Positions 16,551 through 25,015 are shown, counted from the stretch's first letter. The stretch is 43,624 nt of DNA from Eubacterium sp. (GCA_017446095.1 JAFSRN010000017.1:1-43624); one strand, 5' to 3'. Made by a program: numbers and translations. The notes: generated from the letters alone by a model not told the origin.

Positions 16551-17438
16551 TTGAAAGTATCTATGGATGCCAAGCAGCAACTTACATTTACACATATTAC
16601 TATTTCGCAAAAGGAACAGGTTGAGGCTATTCGAGTAGCTTTTGGCAACACACAATATGTCTACACTTTTGCGTCGCTTTTTGCGTGGCAGGCAGATGAA
16701 GGTTACGAGATTTGTTTGCAGGACGATGCGTTTCTGGTAAAGAATAATGCAGCAGGGGATAACGCCTATCTTTTCCCATGCGGCACATACGATGGCAAAA
16801 AGCGGATGCTTGACAGCCTTATTAACAACGGCTGCGCGGAATTGTATTTCGTCAGTGATGAGGATAAAAGCTTTCTGGAAGCAGAGTATCCCGGTAGATT
16901 CAGTTTTAAAGAATGTCGCAACGATTTTTCCTACCTGTACGATAAAGATGAGCAGATTGAATTAAGCGGCAAGGACTACAAAAACTTGCGCCACCAGATA
17001 AATATTGGTCGTGCAGTTGCTGATAATTGGGAAATTGAGCCGCTTTGCGAAGGTAATGTTGAAAGAGCGCTTGCGCTGAACAGCCGCTGGGCTGCAGCTC
17101 GAAATATAAAAAGCGTGGCAGACACCCGCGCTGCGGAAACTGCACTGCGCAATTTTGACGACCTTGCGATGTGGGGCTTGATTTTTAAGGCAGACGGCGA
17201 GGATACTGCTTATATTGCTGGCTCGTTTGTTACGCCGGAGATATTTGACGTCAGCTTTTGCAAGGTGCTTGACAGACGTTGCGACTGCTACATAAAATGG
17301 GCGCTGTACTGCGCACTGCCAGAAGAAACTAAAACTGTTGATTCCGAAGAGGATCTGGGCATAGAGGGACTACGCACGCATAAGCTGCTGCGCAGACCTA
17401 AAGAACTCACAAGAGTGTGGAAAGGTGTTTTGAATTAA
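16551..17438 (+). CDS. DUF2156 / LPG-synthase C-terminal-like acyltransferase
   Basis: The start is TTG 16551, ten bases after GAAGGG; an earlier TTG (16521) has no binding site. The ~295-residue product resembles the DUF2156 (phosphatidylglycerol lysyltransferase C-terminal) group. This is a double GNAT-like fold that in MprF moves an aminoacyl group from tRNA to lipid. Visible hallmarks are the central YDKDEQIELSGKDYKNLRHQIN stretch (the family core Y...L..L.G..Y..KR..IN), a C-terminal Cys/Tyr-rich region with WALYCALPE, and NDLG-like DLGIEGLR near the end. There is no membrane domain, unlike MprF. It is the first gene of a four-gene operon; its stop overlaps the next start (TAATG). The substrate is not known. 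Confidence 0.75.
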   Translation: MKVSMDAKQQLTFTHITISQKEQVEAIRVAFGNTQYVYTFASLFAWQADEGYEICLQDDAFLVKNNAAGDNAYLFPCGTYDGKKRMLDSLINNGCAELYFVSDEDKSFLEAEYPGRFSFKECRNDFSYLYDKDEQIELSGKDYKNLRHQINIGRAVADNWEIEPLCEGNVERALALNSRWAAARNIKSVADTRAAETALRNFDDLAMWGLIFKADGEDTAYIAGSFVTPEIFDVSFCKVLDRRCDCYIKWALYCALPEETKTVDSEEDLGIEGLRTHKLLRRPKELTRVWKGVLN

Positions 17439-19177
17439 TGAGTGACGCTGTTTCGGCAAATATTAAGAGCAGAGCGTTTACCGACAGAATGTTCCGTCGG
17501 CTTTTTTGGCCGTCCCTTGTTTCGTCAATCGGTCTTGCTCTGGGCGATATTGCCGACGCGCTGTTTGTGGGTATCCGCCTCGGCAAAGTCGGGCTTGCCA
17601 CAATGTCGCTCGTTGCGCCTGTGTATATGATTTACAACGTTCTTGACGTTGGTATTGCTGTCGGCACATCCGTAAAATACACACAGCACCTCGGCAAGGG
17701 CGACGCAAAAAAGGGAATAGAAGTATTTTCGCAGATGCTTGTATTTGCAATTGCCGTCAGCCTTGCGGTTGCGGCTATCGGGCTTATCGCAATGCCGTAT
17801 ATTCTGCGGCTGCTCGGCGCAGGCGAAGTTAACGGCGAGCTGTGGAACTACACAAAAGAATACCTGCAGATTATGTTCCTCGGCGCACCGCTTACATTCT
17901 TATACTTCTTACTATACTACTGCGTTCGCTGTGACGACGCGCAAAAGCTTGCAAGCGCAGGCTTTACAATCGGCTACCTCACAGACGTTGTTGCAAGTGC
18001 GGTGTTCATTATGGGCTTTAAGCTCGATGTGCGCGGCGCAATCTACGCAACAGTTCTGGGCAAGTTCGTAGGCGTGTGCATCTTCTTATTCCACTTTACA
18101 AGAGAGTGGGCGATTCTGCGATTCCGTCCGTTTAAGCCCGATGTTAGCCTTGTAATCGGCGTGCTTAAAACGGGTATGTCGTCATCTGTTGGCTATATCG
18201 GTCAGTTTATCGCGCTGATTGTAGTTAATAACCTACTGCAGAATATAGGCGGCGAGAGCGCGCTTGCCGTACTCAACGTCGTGCAGGATGTATCTTACGT
18301 CGCGCTTGCGATTTATATGGCGCTCGGCGACACTATTCAGCCGCTCAGCGGCACGTTCTTTGCAGAGCATAACAGGGACGCAATCAAGCGTACTATGGGG
18401 CTTGGCATGAAAATCGGCGTTGCCTGCGGTGCAGTTATTGCCGCTGCATTTGCTTTCTTTGCGCCGTCTATCTGCACTTTGTTCGGCTTAAAAGGCACCG
18501 CTGTGAGCATGGGCACATTTGCTATAAGGCTGTTCTGCCTGTCGATAATTCCTGCTGGCATCAGTATTATCTGGAGTGCTTGCTTCCAGGCGATTAAGAG
18601 GGAACGTATTGTATTCCTCATTAACCAACTGCGCACCTTTGTCTGCTTTTTAGCGTTCGCATTAGTGCTTTCTTGCTTTGAGATAAAATGGTTTTGGTGC
18701 ACGTTTTTAGGTGCGGAACTGTTGTCGCTCGCAATCTGGGTACCTGTTAGTTTAAAGACGAGAAAAACGGCGTCTGATAAGGTGTTTAACTATCTGCTTG
18801 ACACAAACTCCTCCGATATTTCCGACCTGATGAATAAGGCAGAGGCTTTTTGTGAAAAGTATGACGCCACCCCAATGCAGAACTACTGTGTTGTTCTGTG
18901 CGTTGAGGAAATCTGCCAGGCGATTATTGAAAACGCGTTTGAGCAGCAGGGCGACGAGTATATACAGCTCACCCTTTGTATTGAAAACGACGGCGCGTTT
19001 GTAATTCATATTCGCGATAATGCGGTTAGCTTTAACCCGTTTGCAATGAACATGGGGCAGGATTACGATGATGAAGAGCAGCTTGCCTCGCTCGGCGTGC
19101 AGATGGTTAAGAACAAGTCGAAGCAGTTCTTCTACCGCCGCTACGCAAACTTCAACACACTTACAGTAGAGGTATAG
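17438..19177 (+). CDS. MATE-family transporter fused to anti-sigma-factor-type ATPase domain
   Basis: The start is ATG 17438, overlapping the previous stop. The 579-residue product has two parts. Residues ~15-440 form a MATE-type multidrug/cation antiporter with about twelve hydrophobic helices, beginning WPSLVSSIGLALGDIADALFVG. Residues ~447-579 look like a GHKL/HATPase_c_2 domain of the RsbW/SpoIIAB class: an N-box-like CVEEICQAIIENA (Glu490-Glu491), a G1-like IRDNAVSFNP (Asp527) and a closing LGVQMVKNKSKQFFYRR...NTLTVEV. Two usually conserved positions differ: the N-box Asn is Gln494 and the Gly after Asp-Asn is Ala. The domain follows the last helix on the cytoplasmic side. With a SpoIIE phosphatase two genes downstream, this suggests transport linked to partner-switch signalling (inference). 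Confidence 0.8.
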   Translation: MSDAVSANIKSRAFTDRMFRRLFWPSLVSSIGLALGDIADALFVGIRLGKVGLATMSLVAPVYMIYNVLDVGIAVGTSVKYTQHLGKGDAKKGIEVFSQMLVFAIAVSLAVAAIGLIAMPYILRLLGAGEVNGELWNYTKEYLQIMFLGAPLTFLYFLLYYCVRCDDAQKLASAGFTIGYLTDVVASAVFIMGFKLDVRGAIYATVLGKFVGVCIFLFHFTREWAILRFRPFKPDVSLVIGVLKTGMSSSVGYIGQFIALIVVNNLLQNIGGESALAVLNVVQDVSYVALAIYMALGDTIQPLSGTFFAEHNRDAIKRTMGLGMKIGVACGAVIAAAFAFFAPSICTLFGLKGTAVSMGTFAIRLFCLSIIPAGISIIWSACFQAIKRERIVFLINQLRTFVCFLAFALVLSCFEIKWFWCTFLGAELLSLAIWVPVSLKTRKTASDKVFNYLLDTNSSDISDLMNKAEAFCEKYDATPMQNYCVVLCVEEICQAIIENAFEQQGDEYIQLTLCIENDGAFVIHIRDNAVSFNPFAMNMGQDYDDEEQLASLGVQMVKNKSKQFFYRRYANFNTLTVEV

Positions 19178-19181
19178 CGCT

Positions 19182-20006
19182 ATGATTACCGATATTCGTA
19201 AGGCTGAAAAGCAGGATATTCCTGTGTTGTGCGAAATCTGGAAGGCTTGCTTTTCCGATTCCGAGGATTATATCCGAAGCTTTTATAAAGAGAATTTTGA
19301 GCGTATTGAGGTGCTGCTCTGTTGCATTGACGGCAAGCCTGTTTGTATGCTGCATTTGCTTGACGCAGAGTTTGTAAACGGCGGCGAAATTCAAAAGGCA
19401 AAGTATATGTACGCAGGCGGAACACTGCCTGAATACCGCAAAAACGGCTGCCTCGGCGCGCTGCTTGAATATGCAAAAGAGCGTGCTGATAAAACGGGCG
19501 ACGCGCTGTTTTTCAAACCTGTTTCTCCAACGCTTACCGACTATTTTAAGGGTCACGGTTATGTTATTGATTCTTACTTCAAAATAGCAACTGTTCTGCC
19601 TGGAAAGGTTGAGCTGATTGGTTTCACCGACCTTTCGTATAAAGAGTACAATCTTATGAGGAATTCGGCGTTTGCCGATATTCCGTACGTCAGGTGGGAT
19701 GATGAGCATCTGCGCTGGTGCGTTATGGAAAACGATTATTATTCAGGCAGAACTCTTGGCGTAAACCTTATCGGCAAAGAGCATTTTATTATGTGCTATC
19801 CCGATTCGGATGCACTTATAATAAACGAAACCGATTTGTCTTTAAATCAACTAAAGCAAATCAGCGGCGCACTGTGCGAGCAGTTTGGCACAACGCAAAT
19901 CAAGGCGTATATGCACGAAACCTGCAGCGAGGGTGAAAGTGTAATATCCTCCTTCGTTTACAACACGCCGCTTTGCAAGACCTACGTAAATCTGATTCTT
20001 ATATAA
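19182..20006 (+). CDS. GNAT-family N-acetyltransferase
   Basis: The 274-residue product carries an N-terminal GNAT domain. IRKAEKQDIPVLCEIWKACF is the usual opening helix. The acetyl-CoA loop lies around residues 80-100, where YAGGTLPEYRKNGCLGALL matches the pattern Q/R-x-x-G-x-G/A with the Gly partly replaced (RKNGCLG). The C-terminal half (~140-274) has no motif I can name and may be a second, degenerate acyltransferase lobe. The start lies four bases after the MATE stop, with AGAGGT upstream, and the following phosphatase is 12 bases on, so it sits inside the operon. The acceptor substrate is unknown. Confidence 0.82.
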   Translation: MITDIRKAEKQDIPVLCEIWKACFSDSEDYIRSFYKENFERIEVLLCCIDGKPVCMLHLLDAEFVNGGEIQKAKYMYAGGTLPEYRKNGCLGALLEYAKERADKTGDALFFKPVSPTLTDYFKGHGYVIDSYFKIATVLPGKVELIGFTDLSYKEYNLMRNSAFADIPYVRWDDEHLRWCVMENDYYSGRTLGVNLIGKEHFIMCYPDSDALIINETDLSLNQLKQISGALCEQFGTTQIKAYMHETCSEGESVISSFVYNTPLCKTYVNLILI

Positions 20007-20018
20007 GGAAATATTATT

Positions 20019-21746
20019 ATGGCTAAAAAAGAAAAATCAAAGATGAACAAAATATTCTCCCTGCGATTTAAGGCTGTTGCAATTATTCTTGTTTTTGCAG
20101 TGGTTTTATCTGCCATCGCTATTGCTATCAGTTATAATTATTACAGCAAAACGATGTTTAATCACTACGAGGAGCTTGCTTCAAACGTTGCAAAGTCTGT
20201 TGCCGTACAGCTTGATTCCGACGAGCTACTGCGCTATTACAACGAGGTTAAGAAGGTCGGCGTATATGACGATGAGAAGTATGAAAACGACGAAGCATAC
20301 CGCGCAGAGTACGACAAGAAGGTAAACGCGCTCAAAGACGAGAGTTATAATAAAACGCTCAACTTCCTTTTCGATATCAAGAATAGTTTTGACAATCAGG
20401 ATGTAGGTAACCACTACGCAAAGATTGAGTACCTTTATGTGCAGAAGCTTGAGGGCGATTACTGTACATATCTGTTTGACGCGGACGAAGAGGACGCTTA
20501 TCAGTTCGGCACAAAGCACCATGTGTCTGCCGCTACAATGGAAACCGAAAATCCGGAAGAAGGAATTGAGCCCTTTGTTTCCAACGACGGCGAGTGGCTT
20601 GTTACCGCTGTTGAGCCTGTAAGGGATAAAGACGGCAAGCCCGTTGCACTTGTGGGCGTTGATATTTCTATGGAAAGGATTATCAGCGACAGAACTACAT
20701 ACCTGCGCAACGTTATTTCGATTATGGCGGCGGCTGTTGCTATTCTTCTTGTGCTGATTCTGCTTTGCGTTGACGGTACCATAGTTAAGCCAATCAACAA
20801 GCTTTCTTCCGCTGCACGCAGCTTTGTTGAGGACAGGAATAAGAGCAGAAAAGGCAATTCCTCTTTATCAAAGCTCAGAATCAGAAGCGGCGACGAAATC
20901 GGCACGCTGTTTGATTCCATTAAGCAGATGGAATACGACATAAATGAATATATCACAAACATCACTACCATCACCGCGGAAAAAGAGAGAATCGGCGCGG
21001 AGCTTGACGTAGCAAAGCACATCCAGTCGTCAATGCTGCCGAGCATTTTCCCGGCGTTCCCAGACATCCCCGAGTTCGATATTTACGCGACTATGGACCC
21101 TGCAAAAGAAGTCGGAGGCGACTTTTACGACTTCTTTATGGTTGACGATACGCACCTTGCAATCGTTGTTGCAGACGTATCCGGCAAGGGTGTTCCGGCA
21201 GCGCTGTTTATGGTAATCGGTAAAACGCTGATTAAAGACCATACAATGCCTGATGTAGACCTCAGCAGCGTGTTTGCAGAGGTTAACAATATGCTGTGCG
21301 AATCCAACAGCGAAGAGCTGTTTATCACGGCATTTGAGGGCGTATTAGACCTCGTTACAGGCGAGTTCCGCTATGTTAACGCAGGTCACGAGCCGCCGTT
21401 TATTATGCGCGACGGCAACAACTTTGAGCTGTTTAAGATTAAGCCGTGCTTTGTACTTGCAGGTATGGAAAATATCAACTACAAGAGCGGCGTTACCACA
21501 CTTTCGCCGGGTGATAAAATCTTCCAGTATACCGACGGTGTTACCGAGGCTACCGATAAGGACAACAATCTTTTCGGTATGCAGCGCCTTGAGGACGCAC
21601 TTAATAACGCAAAGGACAAGAGCGCTACCGATATTCTTAAAGCCGTTAAATCCGATATTGATGAGTTTGTGGGCGACGCACCGCAGTTTGACGATATCAC
21701 GATGCTTTGCCTCAACTTCAGGCAGTATCTGAAAGGCGACGAATAA
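20019..21746 (+). CDS. Membrane sensor SpoIIE-type PP2C phosphatase with HAMP domain
   Basis: The 575-residue product has membrane helices at about residues 18-38 and 233-253 that flank a ~195-residue extracytoplasmic sensor region. A HAMP-like linker follows (IVKPINKLSSAARSF...GDEIGTLFDSIKQM), then a coiled segment and a PP2C/SpoIIE domain (~335-570). Phosphatase metal-site residues are visible: Asp368 in EVGGDFYDFF, ADVSGKGVPAALFM, TDGVTEATD and FDDITML. Such RsbU/SpoIIE enzymes dephosphorylate STAS-domain anti-anti-sigma factors in response to stress. It closes the operon with a strong terminator. No STAS protein or sigma factor lies in the window, so the target is unknown. The ATG follows AAGGAAA. 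Confidence 0.93.
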   Translation: MAKKEKSKMNKIFSLRFKAVAIILVFAVVLSAIAIAISYNYYSKTMFNHYEELASNVAKSVAVQLDSDELLRYYNEVKKVGVYDDEKYENDEAYRAEYDKKVNALKDESYNKTLNFLFDIKNSFDNQDVGNHYAKIEYLYVQKLEGDYCTYLFDADEEDAYQFGTKHHVSAATMETENPEEGIEPFVSNDGEWLVTAVEPVRDKDGKPVALVGVDISMERIISDRTTYLRNVISIMAAAVAILLVLILLCVDGTIVKPINKLSSAARSFVEDRNKSRKGNSSLSKLRIRSGDEIGTLFDSIKQMEYDINEYITNITTITAEKERIGAELDVAKHIQSSMLPSIFPAFPDIPEFDIYATMDPAKEVGGDFYDFFMVDDTHLAIVVADVSGKGVPAALFMVIGKTLIKDHTMPDVDLSSVFAEVNNMLCESNSEELFITAFEGVLDLVTGEFRYVNAGHEPPFIMRDGNNFELFKIKPCFVLAGMENINYKSGVTTLSPGDKIFQYTDGVTEATDKDNNLFGMQRLEDALNNAKDKSATDILKAVKSDIDEFVGDAPQFDDITMLCLNFRQYLKGDE

Positions 21747-21754
21747 GTGTATAA

Positions 21755-21792
21755 AAATTCCCCGCAGAGCGAATCTGCGGGGTTTGCTTTTT
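21755..21792. terminator. Bidirectional terminator between convergent transcripts
   Basis: Stem CCCCGCAGA (21760-21768) / TCTGCGGGG (21774-21782) is flanked by AAAAATT on the left and TTTGCTTTTT on the right. It can serve both the phosphatase operon and the convergent dehydrogenase gene. Confidence 0.92.
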
Positions 21793-22738
21793 AATTTACA
21801 ACGTTTTGCGGATGTCCATCAATAAACGCTTTTAGGTTTGCTTCAAGTATGGTGAGCAGCCTTGCGCGAGTTTCCGTCGCAGCCCAGGAGATGTGCGGCG
21901 TTATAACGCAGTTTTTTGCGTGAAGCAGGGGATTGTCCTCGCTCGGCGGCTCTACGCTTAATACGTCCACACAGGCGGCTCTTATCCTGCCGCTGTTAAG
22001 TGCTTCTGCGAGCGCAGGCTCGTCAACCACAGGTCCGCGCGAGGTGTTAATAAGCACAGTCGTCTTTTTCATAAGGTTCAGCCTGTCTGCATTAATCAGT
22101 TTTTCAGTATCGCTGTTAAGCGGACAGTGGCAGGTAACAAAATCGCTTTGTTTAAGCAGTGTTTCAAGTGTCACAAACTCAATGCCCTCGTCGTCGGCAG
22201 GGTGGGGGGTGTTAACGAGAATACGCATACCAAACGCGCCTGCAATGCGTGCAACGCGCCTGCCTATTGAGCCGTAGCCGATAATGCCGATGGTCTTGCC
22301 GTTCATTTCCTCAAGCGGTGCTTTCCAAAAGCAGAAATCGGGGCAACTGCACCATTCGCCGTTGTGCACAGCCTCATCGTGCATTGCAACCTTGCTTGTG
22401 ATGTGCAGAATGTAAGCAAACACCATCTGCGCTACCTCGTTAGTAGAGTAAGCAGGGATGTTGGATACGGTGATACCGCGCTTTCTCGCCTCAACTGTAT
22501 CAATCACATTGTAGCCCGTAGACTGCAAACCAACGTATTTAAGGTTTGGCAGCTCATCAAGAATCTCATTATTAATAATCGATTTGTTAATGATTATAAC
22601 ATCGGCGTCCTTTGCACGCTCAACAATCTGTTCGGGTGCAGTGCGCTCGTAAACGGTGAAGTCGCCGTATTTATTAAAGGCGTCCCACGATAAATCGCCG
22701 GGGTTTGTGGAACAGCCGTCAAGATTAACAATTTTCAT
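21791..22738 (-). CDS. D-2-hydroxyacid dehydrogenase (glycerate/hydroxypyruvate reductase type)
   Basis: The 315-residue NAD(P)-dependent enzyme has the substrate-binding N-terminal lobe (LKYVGLQSTGYNVID) and the Rossmann loop GIIGYGSIGRRVA near residue 150. The catalytic Arg lies in INTSRGPVVDE, the Glu in DVLSVEPP and the His in ITPHISWA; the SWA after His is typical of glycerate dehydrogenase/hydroxypyruvate reductase-like members. It reduces 2-keto acids to D-2-hydroxy acids; the exact substrate is uncertain. The ATG follows GTGAGGTGA by about five bases. It is a single-gene unit on the minus strand with its own promoter and a shared terminator. Confidence 0.9.
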   Translation of the reverse strand: MKIVNLDGCSTNPGDLSWDAFNKYGDFTVYERTAPEQIVERAKDADVIIINKSIINNEILDELPNLKYVGLQSTGYNVIDTVEARKRGITVSNIPAYSTNEVAQMVFAYILHITSKVAMHDEAVHNGEWCSCPDFCFWKAPLEEMNGKTIGIIGYGSIGRRVARIAGAFGMRILVNTPHPADDEGIEFVTLETLLKQSDFVTCHCPLNSDTEKLINADRLNLMKKTTVLINTSRGPVVDEPALAEALNSGRIRAACVDVLSVEPPSEDNPLLHAKNCVITPHISWAATETRARLLTILEANLKAFIDGHPQNVVN

Positions 22739-22758
22739 AATGTCACCTCACTGGGTAA

Positions 22759-22787
22759 ATTATAGTACACTTTAAAAATTAAATCAA
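22759..22787 (-). promoter_or_regulatory. Promoter of the hydroxyacid dehydrogenase
   Basis: On the minus strand TTGATT (22787-22782) and TATAAT (22764-22759) are 17 bases apart, about 20 bases before the start codon. Confidence 0.7.
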
Positions 22788-22794
22788 TAAAATA

Positions 22795-22823
22795 TTGAAA
22801 GAATGGTAAATATAAGTTATAAT
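22795..22823 (+). promoter_or_regulatory. Promoter of amidase-radA
   Basis: TTGAAA (22795-22800) and TATAAT (22818-22823) are 17 bases apart, 26 bases before the amidase start. It is back to back with the dehydrogenase promoter. Confidence 0.75.
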
Positions 22824-22849
22824 AAATCATAAATATTAATGGTGATTTG

Positions 22850-23521
22850 ATGAAAAGATTACTGTTAGTATTATTTTGCATAGTATATATATTTTCCTTT
22901 TCAGCCTGCAGCGTAAGCAGCGCGGCTGACGTTAAGCCACTTGCACATTCAAGATATACAGTTGTGATTGATGCAGGTCACGGCGGAAAGGACGCAGGCA
23001 CAATCGGCGTTGACGGAACAGAGGAGAAGGGGATTAATCTATCTGTTGCACTGATACTCTACGACTACCTTATGGTAAGCGGAATTGACTGCAAACTCGT
23101 GCGCGACAAGGATTACGAGCTATATTATACAGAGGAAGATAAACAAAAATCCGACCTTTACAATCGCCTTGACTACGTTAACGCAGTTAAAAACAGCGCG
23201 CTGATTTCCATACATCAGAATCATTATGAAAGCCCAAAAGAGTGGGGTTGCCAGGTCTGGTATTCCAAGAATAATGACGAAAGCAAGGTGCTTGCAGACA
23301 AAATATTAACGTCTGTAAAAGCATTTATACAGCCTGAAAACACACGGCAAAACAAAGAATCAGGCAGCGAATATTACATATTGTATAACGCAACGGTTCC
23401 GTCCGTTATGGTTGAATGCGGTTTTATGAGCAATCCTGAGGAAAACAAACTGTTGCAGAACACGGATTATCAAAAGAAATTTGCCTATGCTATTTTAGCA
23501 GGCATTTGCGGAGAAGTATAA
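22850..23521 (+). CDS. N-acetylmuramoyl-L-alanine amidase (Amidase_3), probable lipoprotein, CwlD-like
   Basis: This zinc amidase cuts the bond between MurNAc and the stem peptide. The 223-residue product has a hydrophobic leader ending in the lipobox-like FSAC (Cys ~21), then the catalytic fold VVIDAGHGGKDAG, EKGINLSVAL, NSALISIHQNHY and a PSVMVECGFMSN motif. Together these supply the His-Glu-His zinc site and the catalytic Glu. The size and lone catalytic domain resemble CwlD, the spore-cortex amidase that makes muramic-delta-lactam, but a vegetative role cannot be excluded. The start ATG 22850 follows GGTGA. Its stop overlaps the radA start (TAATG), so the two are coupled. Confidence 0.88.
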   Translation: MKRLLLVLFCIVYIFSFSACSVSSAADVKPLAHSRYTVVIDAGHGGKDAGTIGVDGTEEKGINLSVALILYDYLMVSGIDCKLVRDKDYELYYTEEDKQKSDLYNRLDYVNAVKNSALISIHQNHYESPKEWGCQVWYSKNNDESKVLADKILTSVKAFIQPENTRQNKESGSEYYILYNATVPSVMVECGFMSNPEENKLLQNTDYQKKFAYAILAGICGEV

Positions 23522-24891
23522 TGGCTAAAGTTAAATCGTTTTACGTCTGCAGCGAGTGCGGATATGAAAGTGCGAAGTGGTACGGTAAGTGCCCGCAGTG
23601 CGGCGAATGGAACACAATGGAAGAACAGACGCCCGTTGCAGTCGGCAAAAAGGGAAGTACTGCAAAAGCATCCGTTGCTGTTGCTTCTGTTAAGAAACTC
23701 AGCGAAATCAGCAGCGATATAGAAAAACGCCTGCTTACAGGCACTTCGGAGTTTGACAGGGTGCTTGGCGGCGGAATTGTTGAGGGCAGCCTTATTCTGC
23801 TCAGTGGTGATCCGGGTATCGGTAAATCCACAATTTTGCTGCAAATCTGCCAGAAATTGGGGCAGAGCCACACGGTTTTATACATCAGCGGCGAGGAGTC
23901 GGCAAGGCAGATTAAATTGCGAGCGAACAGACTCGGTGTGGATACGGACAACCTGTTTATCCTTGCAGAAACCGACGTTGCAACGATTGTGGAAACAATT
24001 AAAATCGAAAAGCCTGATATGGTTATAATTGACTCAATCCAGACAATGATGATTGACGACGTGTCCTCAAACGCAGGCAGCGTTACGCAGGTCAGGGAAT
24101 GTACAAATATCTTTATGCACCTTGCAAAAAGCCTTGGTATACCTATATTTATAGTCGGTCACGTCAATAAGGACGGCGCTATTGCAGGTCCCAAAGTTCT
24201 CGAACACATTGTAGATACAGTGCTGTATTTCGAGGGCGAGCGCAATTATTCTTACAGAATTCTGCGCTCTGCAAAGAACAGATTTGGCTCAACTAACGAA
24301 ATAGGTGTGTTTGAAATGACGCAGGAAGGCTTAAAAGAGGTGCAAAACCCGTCGTTACTAATGCTTTCCGGCAGACCGAAGAACACAAGCGGCACCTGCG
24401 TTGCGTGTACAATGGAGGGCTCGCGTCCGATTTTGGCGGAAGTGCAGGGGCTTGTTACGGCTTCCGGCTTCGGTACGCCGCGCAGAATGAGCACAGGCTA
24501 CGATTATAACCGTATGAGTATGATAATCGCCGTGCTTGAAAAGCGCGCAGGCTACTTTTTTAACGGTATGGACGCTTATCTTAACGTTGTTGGTGGTTTA
24601 AAACTGTATGAGCCTGCAGCAGATTTAACCGTTGCGCTTGCGCTTTTGTCCTCATTAAAGGACGTTGTGGTTAACGACAGCACCCTCGCTTTTGGCGAAA
24701 TAGGCTTGGCAGGGGAAATAAGAGCTGTAAATAACTGCGAGCAGCGCATACAGGAAGCACAGCGCCTCGGTTTTACAAAATGCGTAATTCCGTTTCATAA
24801 TTACAAGTCGTTATCAAAAGAACTCAAAGCGTCGGTGGATATTATTCCTGTTCGCACAATCCGCGCCGCGCTTGAAGCTGTTACAGAGTAA
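23521..24891 (+). CDS. radA: DNA repair protein RadA (Sms)
   Basis: RadA is a RecA-like, hexameric ATPase that promotes branch migration in recombination repair. The 456-residue product has, in order, an N-terminal four-Cys zinc finger (CSECGYESAKWYGKCPQCGEW), a Walker A loop GDPGIGKST, a Walker B region VIIDSIQTM, the RadA-specific KNRFGSTNEIGVFEM motif and a C-terminal Lon-like domain with GGLKLYEPAADLTVALALLS. The ATG 23521 overlaps the amidase stop; a longer frame from 23506 would run into the amidase gene without its own binding site. A tiny membrane peptide follows ten bases later. Confidence 0.96.
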   Translation: MAKVKSFYVCSECGYESAKWYGKCPQCGEWNTMEEQTPVAVGKKGSTAKASVAVASVKKLSEISSDIEKRLLTGTSEFDRVLGGGIVEGSLILLSGDPGIGKSTILLQICQKLGQSHTVLYISGEESARQIKLRANRLGVDTDNLFILAETDVATIVETIKIEKPDMVIIDSIQTMMIDDVSSNAGSVTQVRECTNIFMHLAKSLGIPIFIVGHVNKDGAIAGPKVLEHIVDTVLYFEGERNYSYRILRSAKNRFGSTNEIGVFEMTQEGLKEVQNPSLLMLSGRPKNTSGTCVACTMEGSRPILAEVQGLVTASGFGTPRRMSTGYDYNRMSMIIAVLEKRAGYFFNGMDAYLNVVGGLKLYEPAADLTVALALLSSLKDVVVNDSTLAFGEIGLAGEIRAVNNCEQRIQEAQRLGFTKCVIPFHNYKSLSKELKASVDIIPVRTIRAALEAVTE

Positions 24892-24901
24892 AGGGGGCAC
24901 T

Positions 24902-24976
24902 ATGCCGTACATCATTATACTGGTAATTGTGATTGCATTTGTTGTAATCGCAGTTCGTCAGTCAAAACAAAAATAG
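24902..24976 (+). CDS. 24-residue single-helix membrane peptide
   Basis: A very short frame starts at ATG 24902 directly after AAAGGGGG (five-base spacing), 10 bases past the radA stop, and ends at TAG 24976. The peptide is MPY, then about 15 hydrophobic residues (IIILVIVIAFVVIAV), then a basic tail RQSKQK, the pattern of a small single-pass membrane protein. It is followed within five bases by an intrinsic terminator, so the transcript end is consistent with its being the last gene of amidase-radA. No family is recognised. Evidence is the strong binding site, the clean helix-plus-basic-tail pattern and the position. Confidence 0.6.
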   Translation: MPYIIILVIVIAFVVIAVRQSKQK

Positions 24977-24980
24977 CGTT

Positions 24981-25015
24981 AAAGGCAGAGGGGACGGCTC
25001 TCTGCCTTATTATTT
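24981..25015 (+). terminator. Terminator of the amidase-radA transcript
   Basis: Stem AAGGCAGAG (24982-24990) / CTCTGCCTT (25000-25008) with a nine-base loop is followed by ATTATTT. It lies just after the 24-residue frame. Confidence 0.8.
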
